A stretch of DNA of 53,385 bases from Gemmatimonadota bacterium (GCA_028874765.1 JAPPIE010000113.1:3553-56937), one strand, 5' to 3'; shown: positions 25,290 through 34,102, counted from the stretch's first letter. Translations and numbers: made by a program. The notes: generated by a model not told the origin, from the letters alone.

Positions 25290-26177
25290 ATGAAAACAGC
25301 TATTAATGAGTTTCTCAATCATCTATCGCGGCAGCGGCGATTGTCCGATCATACGTGTGCGGCATATAACACGGATCTGGATCAGTTTGCCGCTTTTTTG
25401 CATGGGCGTCAGGTGGATCGCGTGGAACAGATTGACCGGAATGCGGTGCGGGATTTTTTGGGATTTTTGCACAATAGGGGATTTGGTCGGCGGTCTGTTG
25501 CCCGAAAGCTGGCGGCGGTGCGAACGTTTTTGAGTTATTTGTGCAGTGTGGGCAATTTGGATCGGAATCCAGCACTCGATGTGCGCCCGCCCAGGCAGGA
25601 TAAGATATTGCCCGTTCATCTGGATGTTGACGAGGTTGCCCGCGCGATGTCCCTGCCGTCGCCCAATACGGTGTTGGGATTGCGCGATCGGGCGATTTTG
25701 GAGTTGTTTTACAGCGCGGGGATTCGATTGCGCGAGCTTGCGGGTCTCAAAATTGAGGCTGTGGATCTGGCAGATAAACTGGTGCGGGTTGTGGGCAAGG
25801 GCAACAAAGAGCGATTGGTTCCTTTCGGGGAACCGGCTCGGGTCGCGCTGGTGGCTTATTTGATGCGGCGAGAGGAACTGGTTTCTGAGCAGACGACGGA
25901 TAGACGGCATTTGTTTTTGGCGCGGTCTGGGCGTCCGCTGAGTCCCAGTGGTATTCAAGGTCGCGTTGCCCGGTATCTCAGCAAGGCGACCGGGCGGTCT
26001 TTGTCCCCCCATGCATTGCGCCACGCCTATGCAACCCATCTGCTGGATGCGGGTGCAGATCTCAATGCAGTGAGAGAATTGCTCGGTCATGCGAGTCTTT
26101 CTACCACACAGGTTTATACGCATGTGAGTGTTGAGCGGTTGAAAAGAGCCTATCGACAAGCGCATCCACGGGCGTGA
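25290..26177 (+). CDS. xerC: Tyrosine recombinase XerC/XerD
   Basis: 295 residues, site-specific recombinase that resolves chromosome dimers at dif. The N-terminal SAM-like core-binding domain (1-95) is followed by the catalytic domain with the complete set R146 (SAGIRLREL), K170 (VVGKGNKERLVP), H241 and R244 (HALRHAYATH), H267 (LGHASLSTTQ) and nucleophile Y276 (VYTH). Length fits the chromosomal Xer proteins, which often follow topA/trmFO; integrases of islands are usually longer. It could still serve as the island's recombinase. higB starts 11 bases after the stop. Confidence 0.93.
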   Translation: MKTAINEFLNHLSRQRRLSDHTCAAYNTDLDQFAAFLHGRQVDRVEQIDRNAVRDFLGFLHNRGFGRRSVARKLAAVRTFLSYLCSVGNLDRNPALDVRPPRQDKILPVHLDVDEVARAMSLPSPNTVLGLRDRAILELFYSAGIRLRELAGLKIEAVDLADKLVRVVGKGNKERLVPFGEPARVALVAYLMRREELVSEQTTDRRHLFLARSGRPLSPSGIQGRVARYLSKATGRSLSPHALRHAYATHLLDAGADLNAVRELLGHASLSTTQVYTHVSVERLKRAYRQAHPRA

Positions 26178-26188
26178 AACGAGGAAGT

Positions 26189-26470
26189 ATGATTCTCGGA
26201 TACAAGGACCGCAGAACCGAGTTGTTCGCCAGTGGCGCATTTGTCGCTGCATTCCAGGGGTTTGAGAAGCAGGCAGCGAAGCGGCTTTCAATTTTGAATG
26301 CGGCACCCTCACTGGCTACCTTGAGGGCGTTACCGAGCAATCGTCTTGAAGCTCTCAAGGGGGCGCGGAGAGGACAGTATTCCATCCGAATCAATCGGCA
26401 GTGGCGTATCTGCTTTACCTGGTCCGGCAGTCCGGGGCCAACCGATGTCGAGATTGTAGATTATCACTAA
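26189..26470 (+). CDS. higB: HigB/RelE-type toxin
   Basis: 93 residues of the RelE/HigB (plasmid maintenance killer) fold, a ribosome-dependent mRNA endonuclease. The start MILGYKDRRTELFASG and the core LEALKGARRGQYSIRINRQWRICFTW match this family, with the basic and aromatic residues of the active site present. ATG 26189 is chosen because of GAGG four bases before it. It is followed by the antitoxin 20 bases downstream, the toxin-first order typical of higBA, and the complex normally autorepresses. Confidence 0.88.
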   Translation: MILGYKDRRTELFASGAFVAAFQGFEKQAAKRLSILNAAPSLATLRALPSNRLEALKGARRGQYSIRINRQWRICFTWSGSPGPTDVEIVDYH

Positions 26471-26490
26471 AATCGTAGAGGATCTGAGCC

Positions 26491-26781
26491 ATGTTGAAGC
26501 GAGTTGTTCATCCCGGAGAGATTCTACGAGACGAATTGGCGGAATTTGGAGTATCCCCAGCGACGTTTGCACATCAGATTGATGTGCCGCCGGATCGCAT
26601 TGGTCAGATTATCGCGGGCAAGTGTTCTGTAGATAGCGATACCGCTTTGCGCTTCGGGCACTGGTTCGGGGTTGATCCTTTATTCTGGCTGAATCTTCAG
26701 ATGCAGTTCGATCTCGTTGTGGCCGATCAGAAAGTTGGGATGGCTATACGAGCCTTACCCACTGCTCAGGAAAGCACCTGA
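26491..26781 (+). CDS. higA: HigA antitoxin, XRE family
   Basis: 96 residues with a helix-turn-helix domain (VHPGEILRDELAEFGVSPATFAHQIDVPPDRIGQIIAGK) of the HigA/VapI type, which neutralises HigB and represses the operon. The HPGE...LRDEL start is the diagnostic block. The stop TGA overlaps by one base the start of a further small gene (26781). The tail QKVGMAIRALPTAQEST is short. Confidence 0.9.
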   Translation: MLKRVVHPGEILRDELAEFGVSPATFAHQIDVPPDRIGQIIAGKCSVDSDTALRFGHWFGVDPLFWLNLQMQFDLVVADQKVGMAIRALPTAQEST

Positions 26782-26954
26782 TGACACAACTTCCCGTATC
26801 ATTGTTGAACGAACGATCTGTAGATTTACAGAAACGCGGTATTGACAAAGCGCAGGCTGCAGATTTGCGTGAACGCCTGGCGACCTTTGCCGAAGACTGG
26901 GAAAGCCCGGAAATGAGTATTTATGACAACTATGATGTAGCCAAATCCAATTAG
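26781..26954 (+). CDS. Small antitoxin-like protein without toxin
   Basis: 57 residues, overlapping the higA stop by one base (TGATG), so translation is probably coupled. The C-terminal text ERLATFAEDWESPEMSIYD is typical of small antitoxins that precede MazF- or PIN-type toxins. The next gene, two bases after the stop, is a lipoprotein and not a toxin. This suggests that the toxin was lost, or that the protein now belongs to the higBA unit as a third component. Confidence 0.65.
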   Translation: MTQLPVSLLNERSVDLQKRGIDKAQAADLRERLATFAEDWESPEMSIYDNYDVAKSN

Positions 26955-26956
26955 AC

Positions 26957-28606
26957 ATGCCTGCGCTCGCGTCTCACGTCTTACCTCTTACCTTTTTCTT
27001 TCTTTTTTTTGCCTGTGCGCGGCAGATGCCTCCGCCAGGAGGACCGCTCGATAAAACGCCGCCGAGGGTGATTGATACAGTGCCCGCAGATGATTCTGTG
27101 CGAGTCGGGCTGGATACGCCGATTCGCATTCGCTTTTCTGAGGCGATGGATCGCAGGTCGGTCGAGCGGGCATTATTTGTTTCCCCACAGGGGGCTGAGG
27201 AATTCGATTTCAAGTGGCGTGGGGATGTGTTGGAGATTCGATTGCCCGATGGATTGCAAGCCGACCGAACGTATCTGGTCACGGTAGGGCAGGAGAGCGC
27301 GGATGAGTGGCGCAACCGCATGCGGGCTTCTTATAGTTTTGGATTTGCGACGGGAGATCGATTAAATCGCGGGGAACTCAACGGGCGGGTGTTGCAGTCT
27401 AAGGAGCAGACGGGACAAGTTTTTGTTTGGGTTTATGATCTGTCTGTGGTGACAGCACCCGATCCTGGAAGAGACCGTCCCACTTATGTGACGCAGCCCG
27501 ATGAGACGGGTCATTTTGTATTGCCGCGGTTGGGTTCTGGGAATTATCGGACATTTGCTTTTGGCGATCAGAATAATGATCGCACGTATTCATCAGGCGA
27601 CTTGTTGGCACTTCCGCCCGGCGATGTGGCGTTTACCGGTGAGGAGCGCGTTCGTCTGGGCGATCTCAAATTCGCGGTGCGCGATACGTCAGCACCTGTG
27701 CTCGCTGCTGTCCGCACGCCCGATCAACAGCATATTTTGATGCGTTTTGATGAACCAGTACGCGTTTTAGGCGTTGAAATAACCGACCTTTCGGTATTGG
27801 AGATATATCAAGACCCCGTTGATTCGAGTGGGGTGGGGGTGATCACCGAACCGCAAACACGGGGTGTGGAATATACAGCGCGGGTTGATATTGCAGACCG
27901 CTGGGGCAATCGCGATACTACAGATGCAACAGTGCGAGGCGATGGTACGCGCGATCGACGCGCGCCAGAGGTGTTGGCAATCTCACCGGTGGAGAATGCC
28001 GAGAATGTTTTGCCAACGGCTGAGATTCGCATGTTGTTTTCCGATGCGATGCGTGTAGATGCCGTGTCTGACTTCTGGATAGCGTCGGATTCGACGGTTG
28101 TTCCCCAGGGGCATTTTGAATGGGTTGCGCCCAATCATCTCGTGTTTACACCGGATAGTCTGTGGACGAGTGGGGAGACGGTTCGACTTATTGGAAATCG
28201 CGAAAGGCTATTGGATATTGGCGGCAATGTTCTTTCTGAACCGATTCCGTTTGTTTTTTCTGTGATGGATACCGCGGCACTGGGGCGCATTTCCGGGACG
28301 ACATCTTCTTCTGATGTGGTGATATGGGTGGAGGGGGTGACGCATGATTTTTTTCGGGAACAGGTTTTGCGGGATACGACGTTTAGTTTGACGAATATGC
28401 TTCCAGGGACGTATCGCATTTCCGGATTTTTAGATCGCGACCGCAATGGCTATTGGATGTCTGGGCAAGTCCATCCGTTTTTGCCCGCAGAGTCTCTGGT
28501 CGCGCAGGCTGATACTGTAGAGGTGCGGGCGCGGTGGGAGACGGAGGTGGAGAGGTTGGAATCCAAAATCTGGTGGATGTTGCCAACCGGTGAGGAGCGT
28601 CCGTGA
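26957..28606 (+). CDS. Lipoprotein with bacterial Ig-like (Big_5) domains
   Basis: 549 residues. The signal sequence ends in FFFLFFAC, giving Cys20 as the probable lipidation site, followed by PPPGGPLDKTPP as in Bacteroidetes-type Ig-like lipoproteins. Two Big_5-type domains are seen: residues about 36-130 (IRIRFSEAMDRRSVERALFV, SFGFATGD) and about 340-440 (AEIRMLFSDAMRVDAVSDFW). Between and after them are beta-rich segments (YRTFAFGDQNNDRTYSSGD, GTYRISGFLDRDRNGYW), likely carboxypeptidase-regulatory-like. Its exported location fits the pilin-like and protease genes that follow. Exact function unknown. Confidence 0.8.
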   Translation: MPALASHVLPLTFFFLFFACARQMPPPGGPLDKTPPRVIDTVPADDSVRVGLDTPIRIRFSEAMDRRSVERALFVSPQGAEEFDFKWRGDVLEIRLPDGLQADRTYLVTVGQESADEWRNRMRASYSFGFATGDRLNRGELNGRVLQSKEQTGQVFVWVYDLSVVTAPDPGRDRPTYVTQPDETGHFVLPRLGSGNYRTFAFGDQNNDRTYSSGDLLALPPGDVAFTGEERVRLGDLKFAVRDTSAPVLAAVRTPDQQHILMRFDEPVRVLGVEITDLSVLEIYQDPVDSSGVGVITEPQTRGVEYTARVDIADRWGNRDTTDATVRGDGTRDRRAPEVLAISPVENAENVLPTAEIRMLFSDAMRVDAVSDFWIASDSTVVPQGHFEWVAPNHLVFTPDSLWTSGETVRLIGNRERLLDIGGNVLSEPIPFVFSVMDTAALGRISGTTSSSDVVIWVEGVTHDFFREQVLRDTTFSLTNMLPGTYRISGFLDRDRNGYWMSGQVHPFLPAESLVAQADTVEVRARWETEVERLESKIWWMLPTGEERP

Positions 28607-28995
28607 TGTTCTTCTGGAAATATCGAGGTCAGTTGCGTCAGGTGGGTGTTATTATTGGTCTTCTGGTATTGATATGCGCGGTGTTGTTTTATCAGTTTAC
28701 ATATCGCACGCCCGAAGACGCAGAGCGAGAACGCGCCCGTATTATATTGCAACGCATTGCGGCTCTACAACACGCATATCGCGCAGAATATGGCACTTAT
28801 TTGCCTATTGACCACGAAAATAACGGTGGTATTTTACAACTCAATAATGCGCCCGGACGGTTTCGCTATCGGGTGACAGTTTCAGAGGATGGCTTCGTGG
28901 CGTATGCAGAAGCAGATTTTGATCGAGATGGCAAAGCTGAGGTGTGGGTGGTGGATGCAAGGGAATCGGAACCGGTACTTAAACATGAGGATTAA
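28606..28995 (+). CDS. Pilin-like single-pass membrane protein
   Basis: 129 residues from ATG 28606, which shares its first base with the previous stop (TGATG); a GTG three bases earlier is an alternative. One N-terminal transmembrane helix (VGVIIGLLVLICAVLFYQF, about residues 13-31), then a helix (RARIILQRIAALQHAYRAEYGTYLP) and a beta-sheet with FDRDGKAEVWVVD. This is the layout of type IV pilin-like or pseudopilin proteins, but a canonical G|FxxxE prepilin site is not present. Periplasmic domain; function unknown. Confidence 0.68.
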   Translation: MFFWKYRGQLRQVGVIIGLLVLICAVLFYQFTYRTPEDAERERARIILQRIAALQHAYRAEYGTYLPIDHENNGGILQLNNAPGRFRYRVTVSEDGFVAYAEADFDRDGKAEVWVVDARESEPVLKHED

Positions 28996-31503
28996 ATGGT
29001 AAAAAAAATTTGCGTTGTTGGGCTTCTGCTCGCTCTGTGGGTTGGTGCAGAGGGGTATGTGATTCTTACAGAACAAAATTCTCGTGGACAAATTGTGATA
29101 AAGCGCTGGTCACCTTCTCGGGCTGGGGTAGGTATCCCCTTTGTGGTCAATGCCGGGAGTTTTCCCTTTCCCGAGACCGAGGTGGTGCGGATCACACAGC
29201 AGGGATTTAACGACTGGAGTGCAGTGCCATCGGCATTTATTACATTCGAATATGAAGGTACAGCACAGCTTGAAGTGTCGGGAAATGATAATCGCAATGT
29301 GATTTTTTACGATGCGACGGGAGAGGTTATAGGAGCACCCGAGGGTACGGGGGTCATTGCATTTGCACGGATCATCAATAACGACGACGGTTTGATTACG
29401 GATGTGGATATTGTTTTTAATGGGCGGGATCATACGTTTTCGATTGAGGAGAATACTACGCCTGAGGACTTGACCGATCTTCAGGCTGTGATGACGCATG
29501 AAATCGGTCATTTGTTGGGTTTGGATCACAGCCCCTGGGTGGGAGAACCCGAACTGCGTGCGACAATGTTTCCCTATGCTTCGTCCCAAGCACCGCGTGC
29601 GGAGCGTTCTCTGGAAGTCGATGACCGTGCGGGTATAACGGCGTTGTATCCGGTTGAAGGGCTTACCGGTGGGATACGTGGACAAGTTCTGGATGCCGAC
29701 GGTCCCACATTTGGCGTGCATGTGGTGGTTTATCAGGCGGACACTGTGTTTGTCGCGAGTGCTCTGTCGGGTTCGGCTGGTGAACAAAAGGGGCCCAATG
29801 GCGATGGGCGATATGAAATTCTCGGATTGCCACCAGGCGATTACCACGTTGCGATTGAGCCACACCATTTCGCAATTTCTGCTGATAATTTTGGCGGTAT
29901 TTTTCAGACATTATATGAGGAAAGATTCGAAAAAGAGTACTATAATAATGCGTTTTTGCAGGACCGTGCTCAGATTATACGCGTTGAAATCGATCGCGTG
30001 ATAGAAAATGTCGATTTTGCGATTGGACCTTCTGTGGCGGGCGCGCCTTTTATTCGGGAGACTATTTTTCCAGCCAATACGCCCGATCCCAATGGCCCCT
30101 ATCGCTTTTCGGCAAGGGTGACCGATAATAACGGGGTGGCAAATGTCGAATTGCATTATCGGATCAATGGCGGGGGCGTGCAGGTGTTGCCAATGCCCCA
30201 TACGGGTAACGATATTTTTGCTGCTGAACTCGACGGACAAAATGTGGGATCGCGGATTGAATATCGGGTGATTGCGCGAGACGGCGATGGCAATGAAACG
30301 CCTTCACCGCCACCTGAATTGCCCATGTTGCAATTCGATGTGATATCGCTTTCTGGAGCGCCTGTACTTTTTGTCGCATTGCGAGATGAAGATGTAGTGG
30401 CCGTTATCGATATGGGATCGGATGAAGAGGTGGCGCGCATTCCCACTGGCGTGGTGCCCTTGAGTGTTTTGATGACGCCGGATCAGCGCTATTTGTTTGT
30501 CGCCAATACGGGAGGATCTGCCGGTACATCTGAGAATCGGGTCACAGTTATCGAGACTGCCACGCATCAAGTGGCGGCGAATATTACGGTTGACAATGCG
30601 CCTTTGGATCTCGCTGTGAGCGCAGATGGGCAACTGGTCTATGTCACCAATTCACAGTCTAAGAGTATTTCGGTTATCGAGGTGGCGAGTTTGACTGTGC
30701 GCAATCGCATTCGGGTGCCGGTCGTTAATGACGGCGGTCCTTATGGTGTGGCGATTCATCCGGATGGAAAGCGGCTTTATGTCACAGATATCCAGAACAA
30801 TCAGGTGCTGATTGTCGATACCGCACTCAGGGCGACGGTTGGTCGCATTGAAGTGATTGAGGATCCCCGCTCATTGGTTATATCTGCGGATGGGAAGCGG
30901 TTGTATGTATCGGGGGGAGACTTTGGTGACGTTGGCAGTGGCGGTATTGCGGTGATTGATACCGAGTCGGAGTCTGTGGTGACAACGATTCGGATGGATG
31001 CCGGGATATTTCGCCTTGCTTTATCGCCGGATGGTTCGCGGTTATACGGAACCGATCGCACGAATGCCCAATTGATCGTCGTCGATGTGGCGCAAAATCG
31101 CGTTGTGAATCGCGTTCGGGTTTTGCCCGAAGGTGAGGAGACGCGTTCTTTGTTTGTGTCGCGCGACGGGTCGCAGATATATGTGGCGAATCAGAATTCG
31201 AATGAACTGGTTATTTTTGATGCGGAGTCGTTTCAGATTCTGAGAACGCTGAATTTTGAAGATAGGCCGCGCGGTATGGCGGTGCGATCTCAGCCAGCTG
31301 TGTTTTTGCCTTTGAAGGAGATAGCCGCTCAAGCGGATTTCGATAGCAATGGCAAGATCGACTTTGGCGACTTTCTCCTGTTTGTTGCCGCTTTTGGTGC
31401 TGAGAATCCCGATGCGCGTTTTGACTTAAATGAGGATGGCCAGGTCAATTTTGGCGATTTTTTGTTGTTCACCAGTGTTTTCGGAAGAACGGTAAGCGCG
31501 TAA
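28996..31503 (+). CDS. Secreted multidomain protein: metalloprotease, beta-propeller and dockerin-like C-terminus
   Basis: 835 residues. Signal peptide (KKICVVGLLLALWVGAEG), then a matrixin-like domain with the zinc motif HEIGHLLGLDH (about residues 172-182). A carboxypeptidase-regulatory-like module follows (LTGGIRGQVLDADGPTFGVH, about 225-320), then an Ig-like region with YRFSARVTDNNGVANVELHY (about 365-440). YVTN-type beta-propeller repeats (for example LSVLMTPDQRYLFVANTG, VYVTNSQSKSISVIEV) span about 455-765. The C-terminus has two dockerin-like EF-hand repeats, DFDSNGKIDFGDFLLFVAAFG and DLNEDGQVNFGDFLLF. These resemble those of the DUF1501 protein at 36291. An ATG 28996 follows GAGG. Extracellular proteolysis is inferred. 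Confidence 0.88.
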   Translation: MVKKICVVGLLLALWVGAEGYVILTEQNSRGQIVIKRWSPSRAGVGIPFVVNAGSFPFPETEVVRITQQGFNDWSAVPSAFITFEYEGTAQLEVSGNDNRNVIFYDATGEVIGAPEGTGVIAFARIINNDDGLITDVDIVFNGRDHTFSIEENTTPEDLTDLQAVMTHEIGHLLGLDHSPWVGEPELRATMFPYASSQAPRAERSLEVDDRAGITALYPVEGLTGGIRGQVLDADGPTFGVHVVVYQADTVFVASALSGSAGEQKGPNGDGRYEILGLPPGDYHVAIEPHHFAISADNFGGIFQTLYEERFEKEYYNNAFLQDRAQIIRVEIDRVIENVDFAIGPSVAGAPFIRETIFPANTPDPNGPYRFSARVTDNNGVANVELHYRINGGGVQVLPMPHTGNDIFAAELDGQNVGSRIEYRVIARDGDGNETPSPPPELPMLQFDVISLSGAPVLFVALRDEDVVAVIDMGSDEEVARIPTGVVPLSVLMTPDQRYLFVANTGGSAGTSENRVTVIETATHQVAANITVDNAPLDLAVSADGQLVYVTNSQSKSISVIEVASLTVRNRIRVPVVNDGGPYGVAIHPDGKRLYVTDIQNNQVLIVDTALRATVGRIEVIEDPRSLVISADGKRLYVSGGDFGDVGSGGIAVIDTESESVVTTIRMDAGIFRLALSPDGSRLYGTDRTNAQLIVVDVAQNRVVNRVRVLPEGEETRSLFVSRDGSQIYVANQNSNELVIFDAESFQILRTLNFEDRPRGMAVRSQPAVFLPLKEIAAQADFDSNGKIDFGDFLLFVAAFGAENPDARFDLNEDGQVNFGDFLLFTSVFGRTVSA

Positions 31504-31526
31504 TATGCGATAATCCCCGAAAAATA

Positions 31527-31557
31527 AAAAAAGCTCTGGATGCCCGGAGCTTTTTTC
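31527..31557 (+). terminator. Intrinsic terminator after the metalloprotease gene
   Basis: A-rich 5' arm AAAAAAGCTCTGG and 3' arm CCCGGAGCTTTTTT with an ATGC loop, including one G-T pair. The A-rich side makes it usable on both strands. Confidence 0.8.
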
Positions 31558-31628
31558 TTTTTGCGCTTAGATTGTGGTGTATATTGCAATGGTGTGTGAT
31601 TTTTTAGTTTTTTTACAAGGAGGATATG

Positions 31629-32492
31629 ATGACGTTTGGACAGGGTGATTATGTCTATACGGTGGAGGAAAATTGGTGGTCGTTGCCCGAGGGTTGGTCG
31701 TTTGGGTGGATACCGGCGGTGGCTGTTGATTCGCAGGACCGCGTTTATGTGTACAGTCGCAGCGAGCACCCGATGGTGGTTTTTGATCGCGAAGGCAATT
31801 TTTTGTCTTCGTGGGGCGAAGATGTGTTAAAGGATGCGCATGGCATTTATATCGATGCGGAGGATCACGTCTATTGTGTGGAGCGCAACACGCATTGTTT
31901 GCGGAAGTTTAGCTGTGATGGCGAGTTGTTGATGACGGTGGGGACGCCCGACCGGGAAGGCGATGAGGGTGAGCCGTTTCGGTTGCCGACAGATGTCGCG
32001 TTTGATTCTCAGGGGTTTATGTATGTGTCCGATGGGTATGACAATGCGAGGATGCACAAGTTTACACCCAATGGGGAGTTGATCAAGTCCTGGGGGGAAC
32101 CGGGTACCGGGCCGGGGCAATTTGATCTGGTGCATTCTGTGCGGGTCGATAAGGATGACCGTTTGTGGGTGGCGGATCGGAGCAATAATCGCATTCAATT
32201 TTTCGATACTGAGGGTAATTTCCAGGGGGAGTGGACGGGCTTACATCAACCCGATACTGTTTATATTGATGACGACGATGGGGTGGTTTATATCGCGGAG
32301 TTGGAGCAGCGGGTGAGTATCTGGACGGTTGATGGCGAGAAATTGTCTGAGTGGGGGCGCGGTGTTGAAAGCGATATCCCGGGGGAGTTCAAGAAGTGCC
32401 CGCACGGTATCTGGCTGGATTCTCACGGCGATTTGTATGTTGGAGAAGTGCAGGCAGATGCCCGGTTGCAAAAGTTTATTCGGCAGAGATAA
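31629..32492 (+). CDS. NHL-repeat beta-propeller protein
   Basis: 287 residues from ATG 31629, which lies five bases from AAGGAGG (31617-31623); the adjacent ATG 31626 is too close. The protein consists of six NHL-like blades (PAVAVDSQDRVYVYSRSEHP, HGIYIDAEDHVYCVERN, LPTDVAFDSQGFMYVSDGYD, HSVRVDKDDRLWVADRSNNR). This resembles the lyase domain of peptidyl-hydroxyglycine alpha-amidating enzymes, but a catalytic role is not shown. No signal peptide. It is followed after seven bases by the UbiA-type gene. Confidence 0.8.
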   Translation: MTFGQGDYVYTVEENWWSLPEGWSFGWIPAVAVDSQDRVYVYSRSEHPMVVFDREGNFLSSWGEDVLKDAHGIYIDAEDHVYCVERNTHCLRKFSCDGELLMTVGTPDREGDEGEPFRLPTDVAFDSQGFMYVSDGYDNARMHKFTPNGELIKSWGEPGTGPGQFDLVHSVRVDKDDRLWVADRSNNRIQFFDTEGNFQGEWTGLHQPDTVYIDDDDGVVYIAELEQRVSIWTVDGEKLSEWGRGVESDIPGEFKKCPHGIWLDSHGDLYVGEVQADARLQKFIRQR

Positions 32493-32499
32493 GACAGTG

Positions 32500-33354
32500 A
32501 TGATTGAGGGTATTGTTACTTATGGTCGGATGATTAAATTCGGCCACAGTATTTTTGCCTTGCCATTCGCGCTTTCGGGCGCGGCATTGGCGGCGGCTGG
32601 ACACGGGATTTCGTCCGAGCAGGTATTCTGGATTGTGGTGGCGATGGTGGGCGCGAGAAGTGCGGCCATGGGGTTTAATCGGCTTGTGGATCGGAAAATG
32701 GATGCGGCCAATCCGCGCACATCTAACCGCGAGTTACCGCGGGGGATTATTTCTGCGGGTGCTGTGAAAGTGTTTGTTTGCGTGTTTTCTGCGCTACTCG
32801 TTTTTGCGGCGTATAAGTTAAATCCACTGTGTTTGATGCTGTCCCCCGTGGCATTGGGTATTGTGTTTTTTTATTCTTATACGAAGCGTTTTACGTGGGC
32901 TACGCAGCTTTTTCTCGGTTTGGCATTGTCTCTCGCGCCTGTGGGCGCGTGGATTGCGGTGACGGGACAATTGGATGCGGAAATTTTACTGCTCGGTGGT
33001 GCGGTGTTGATGTGGGTCGCGGGGTTTGATGTGATTTACGCCTGTCAGGATGCCGAGTTTGATCGGCGGTTTGGGGTGTATTCGATTCCACAGAAATTTG
33101 GGATTGGTTTCGCGTTGTGGATTGCGCGGTTATTTCATGTGATTGCTTTTGGTTTGATGGTGTGCGTGGGGCGAGTATTTGACTTGGGGATGATTTATGT
33201 AGCTGGCGTGGTGTGCGTGGGATGTTTGCTGATTTACGAGCATTATCTGGTGAGGCACCGAGATTTGTCAAAGGCGGGCATGGCGTCTTTGACAATGAAT
33301 GGTGTGGTCAGTGTGGTGTATTTTGTGGGGACGCTGGTCGATTTGTTGTTGTAA
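32500..33354 (+). CDS. ubiA: UbiA-type prenyltransferase (4-hydroxybenzoate/quinone pathway)
   Basis: 284 residues, polytopic. UbiA enzymes attach a polyprenyl chain to an aromatic ring in quinone biosynthesis. The first Asp-rich motif is in NRLVDRKMDAANPRT and the second in DVIYACQDAEFDRRFG. Seven to eight hydrophobic segments follow. The start MIEGIVTYGRMIKFGHSIFALPFA is typical of the MqnP/UbiA branch. ATG 32500 is chosen over the much longer upstream frame, which overlaps the NHL gene. The ubiX gene follows after 27 bases, supporting a menaquinone (futalosine) or ubiquinone role; a UbiD partner is not in the window. Confidence 0.9.
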   Translation: MIEGIVTYGRMIKFGHSIFALPFALSGAALAAAGHGISSEQVFWIVVAMVGARSAAMGFNRLVDRKMDAANPRTSNRELPRGIISAGAVKVFVCVFSALLVFAAYKLNPLCLMLSPVALGIVFFYSYTKRFTWATQLFLGLALSLAPVGAWIAVTGQLDAEILLLGGAVLMWVAGFDVIYACQDAEFDRRFGVYSIPQKFGIGFALWIARLFHVIAFGLMVCVGRVFDLGMIYVAGVVCVGCLLIYEHYLVRHRDLSKAGMASLTMNGVVSVVYFVGTLVDLLL

Positions 33355-33381
33355 TCCGCTGTATCTGGGATTCTGTTTGCT

Positions 33382-33975
33382 ATGAAACGAATTACGGTTG
33401 CAATTACAGGGGCAAGTGGGGCTATTTATGCGTTGCGCACATTGCGCGCGTTGCTGATGCACAGGGTTGCCGTGGATGTGGTGATATCCGAATTTGGCTG
33501 GATGTTGCTGCGAGATGAGGCGGGCTTTGAGGGAAAACAGCGAGATTTTGGTGGTTTTATCCGGGAACTTTACGGTGTTTCGGTGGATAATATGGCACTG
33601 CATCCACTTAAGGATCTCGCTGCAACGCTGGCGAGCGGTTCGGCGCAGTCAGATGGCATGGTGGTGGTGCCGTGTTCGATGAAAACATTGGCGAGTATAG
33701 CCCATGGGTTATCGCGCAATTTGATTGAGCGCGCTGCAGATGTCACGTTGAAAGAACGTCGGACGCTCATTATCGTGCCTCGCGAGACGCCTATGAATGT
33801 GATTCAATTGCGCAATATGGTGGCGGTGGCCGAAGCGGGTGCTGTTGTGGTGCCGGCGATGCCGGCATTTTATCAAAAGCCGGAGACGTTCGATGATTTG
33901 GCAGATTTTGTCGTTGGTCGAATTTTGAGTTTGTTGAGTATTGAGCACGATTTGTATCCGGCGTGGGAAGGGTGA
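33382..33975 (+). CDS. ubiX: Flavin prenyltransferase UbiX
   Basis: 197 residues. UbiX makes prenylated FMN, the cofactor of UbiD-type decarboxylases, from FMN and dimethylallyl phosphate. The flavoprotein fold shows ITGASGAIYALR at the N-terminus, VVVPCSMKTLASIAHG and the LIIVPRETPMNVIQLRNM block that binds FMN and the prenyl phosphate. Length is normal. The gene is coupled in order with the UbiA-type prenyltransferase. The stop codon overlaps the first base of a dispersed tandem repeat (33975). Confidence 0.94.
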   Translation: MKRITVAITGASGAIYALRTLRALLMHRVAVDVVISEFGWMLLRDEAGFEGKQRDFGGFIRELYGVSVDNMALHPLKDLAATLASGSAQSDGMVVVPCSMKTLASIAHGLSRNLIERAADVTLKERRTLIIVPRETPMNVIQLRNMVAVAEAGAVVVPAMPAFYQKPETFDDLADFVVGRILSLLSIEHDLYPAWEG

Positions 33976-34016
33976 TCCGCAGATGAACGCAGATGAACGC
34001 AGATGACGCAGATAAA
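33975..34016. repeat. Short tandem repeat 'AGATGAACGC', dispersed family copy 1
   Basis: ATCCGC, then AGATGAACGC twice, a shortened AGATGACGC and AGATAAA. The same 10-base text, inverted, recurs at 53177-53210 (ATCTGCGTTCATCTGCGG on the plus strand). I recall similar ATCTGCG-TTCATCTGCGG repeats in other genomes. Confidence 0.75.
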
Positions 34017-34041
34017 AGAGAGGGTTGGGGGATATGTGGAC

Positions 34042-34102
34042 TGACCGCTGACTACTGATAGCTTTTTTTAAAAGCCGACCGCTGATTGCTGGTAGCTTTT
34101 TT
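34042..34102. repeat. 27-bp imperfect direct repeat at the RNB gene end
   Basis: Copies begin at 34042 and 34076 (GACCGCTGA-T-CTG-TAGCTTTTTT, four mismatches). The second copy lies inside the RNB coding frame and encodes its last residues SYQQSAVGF and the stop. It belongs to the kind of intergenic repeat that gives SYQLSAIS-type tails in other organisms. Confidence 0.75.

Noticed and set aside
32329-32499. Upstream extension of the UbiA-type gene
   Set aside because: It overlaps the NHL gene and lacks family similarity; the ATG at 32500 matches the usual N-terminus.
33981-34014. Short direct repeats resembling a CRISPR array
   Set aside because: Units of 10 bases are contiguous without spacers, and no cas genes are present.
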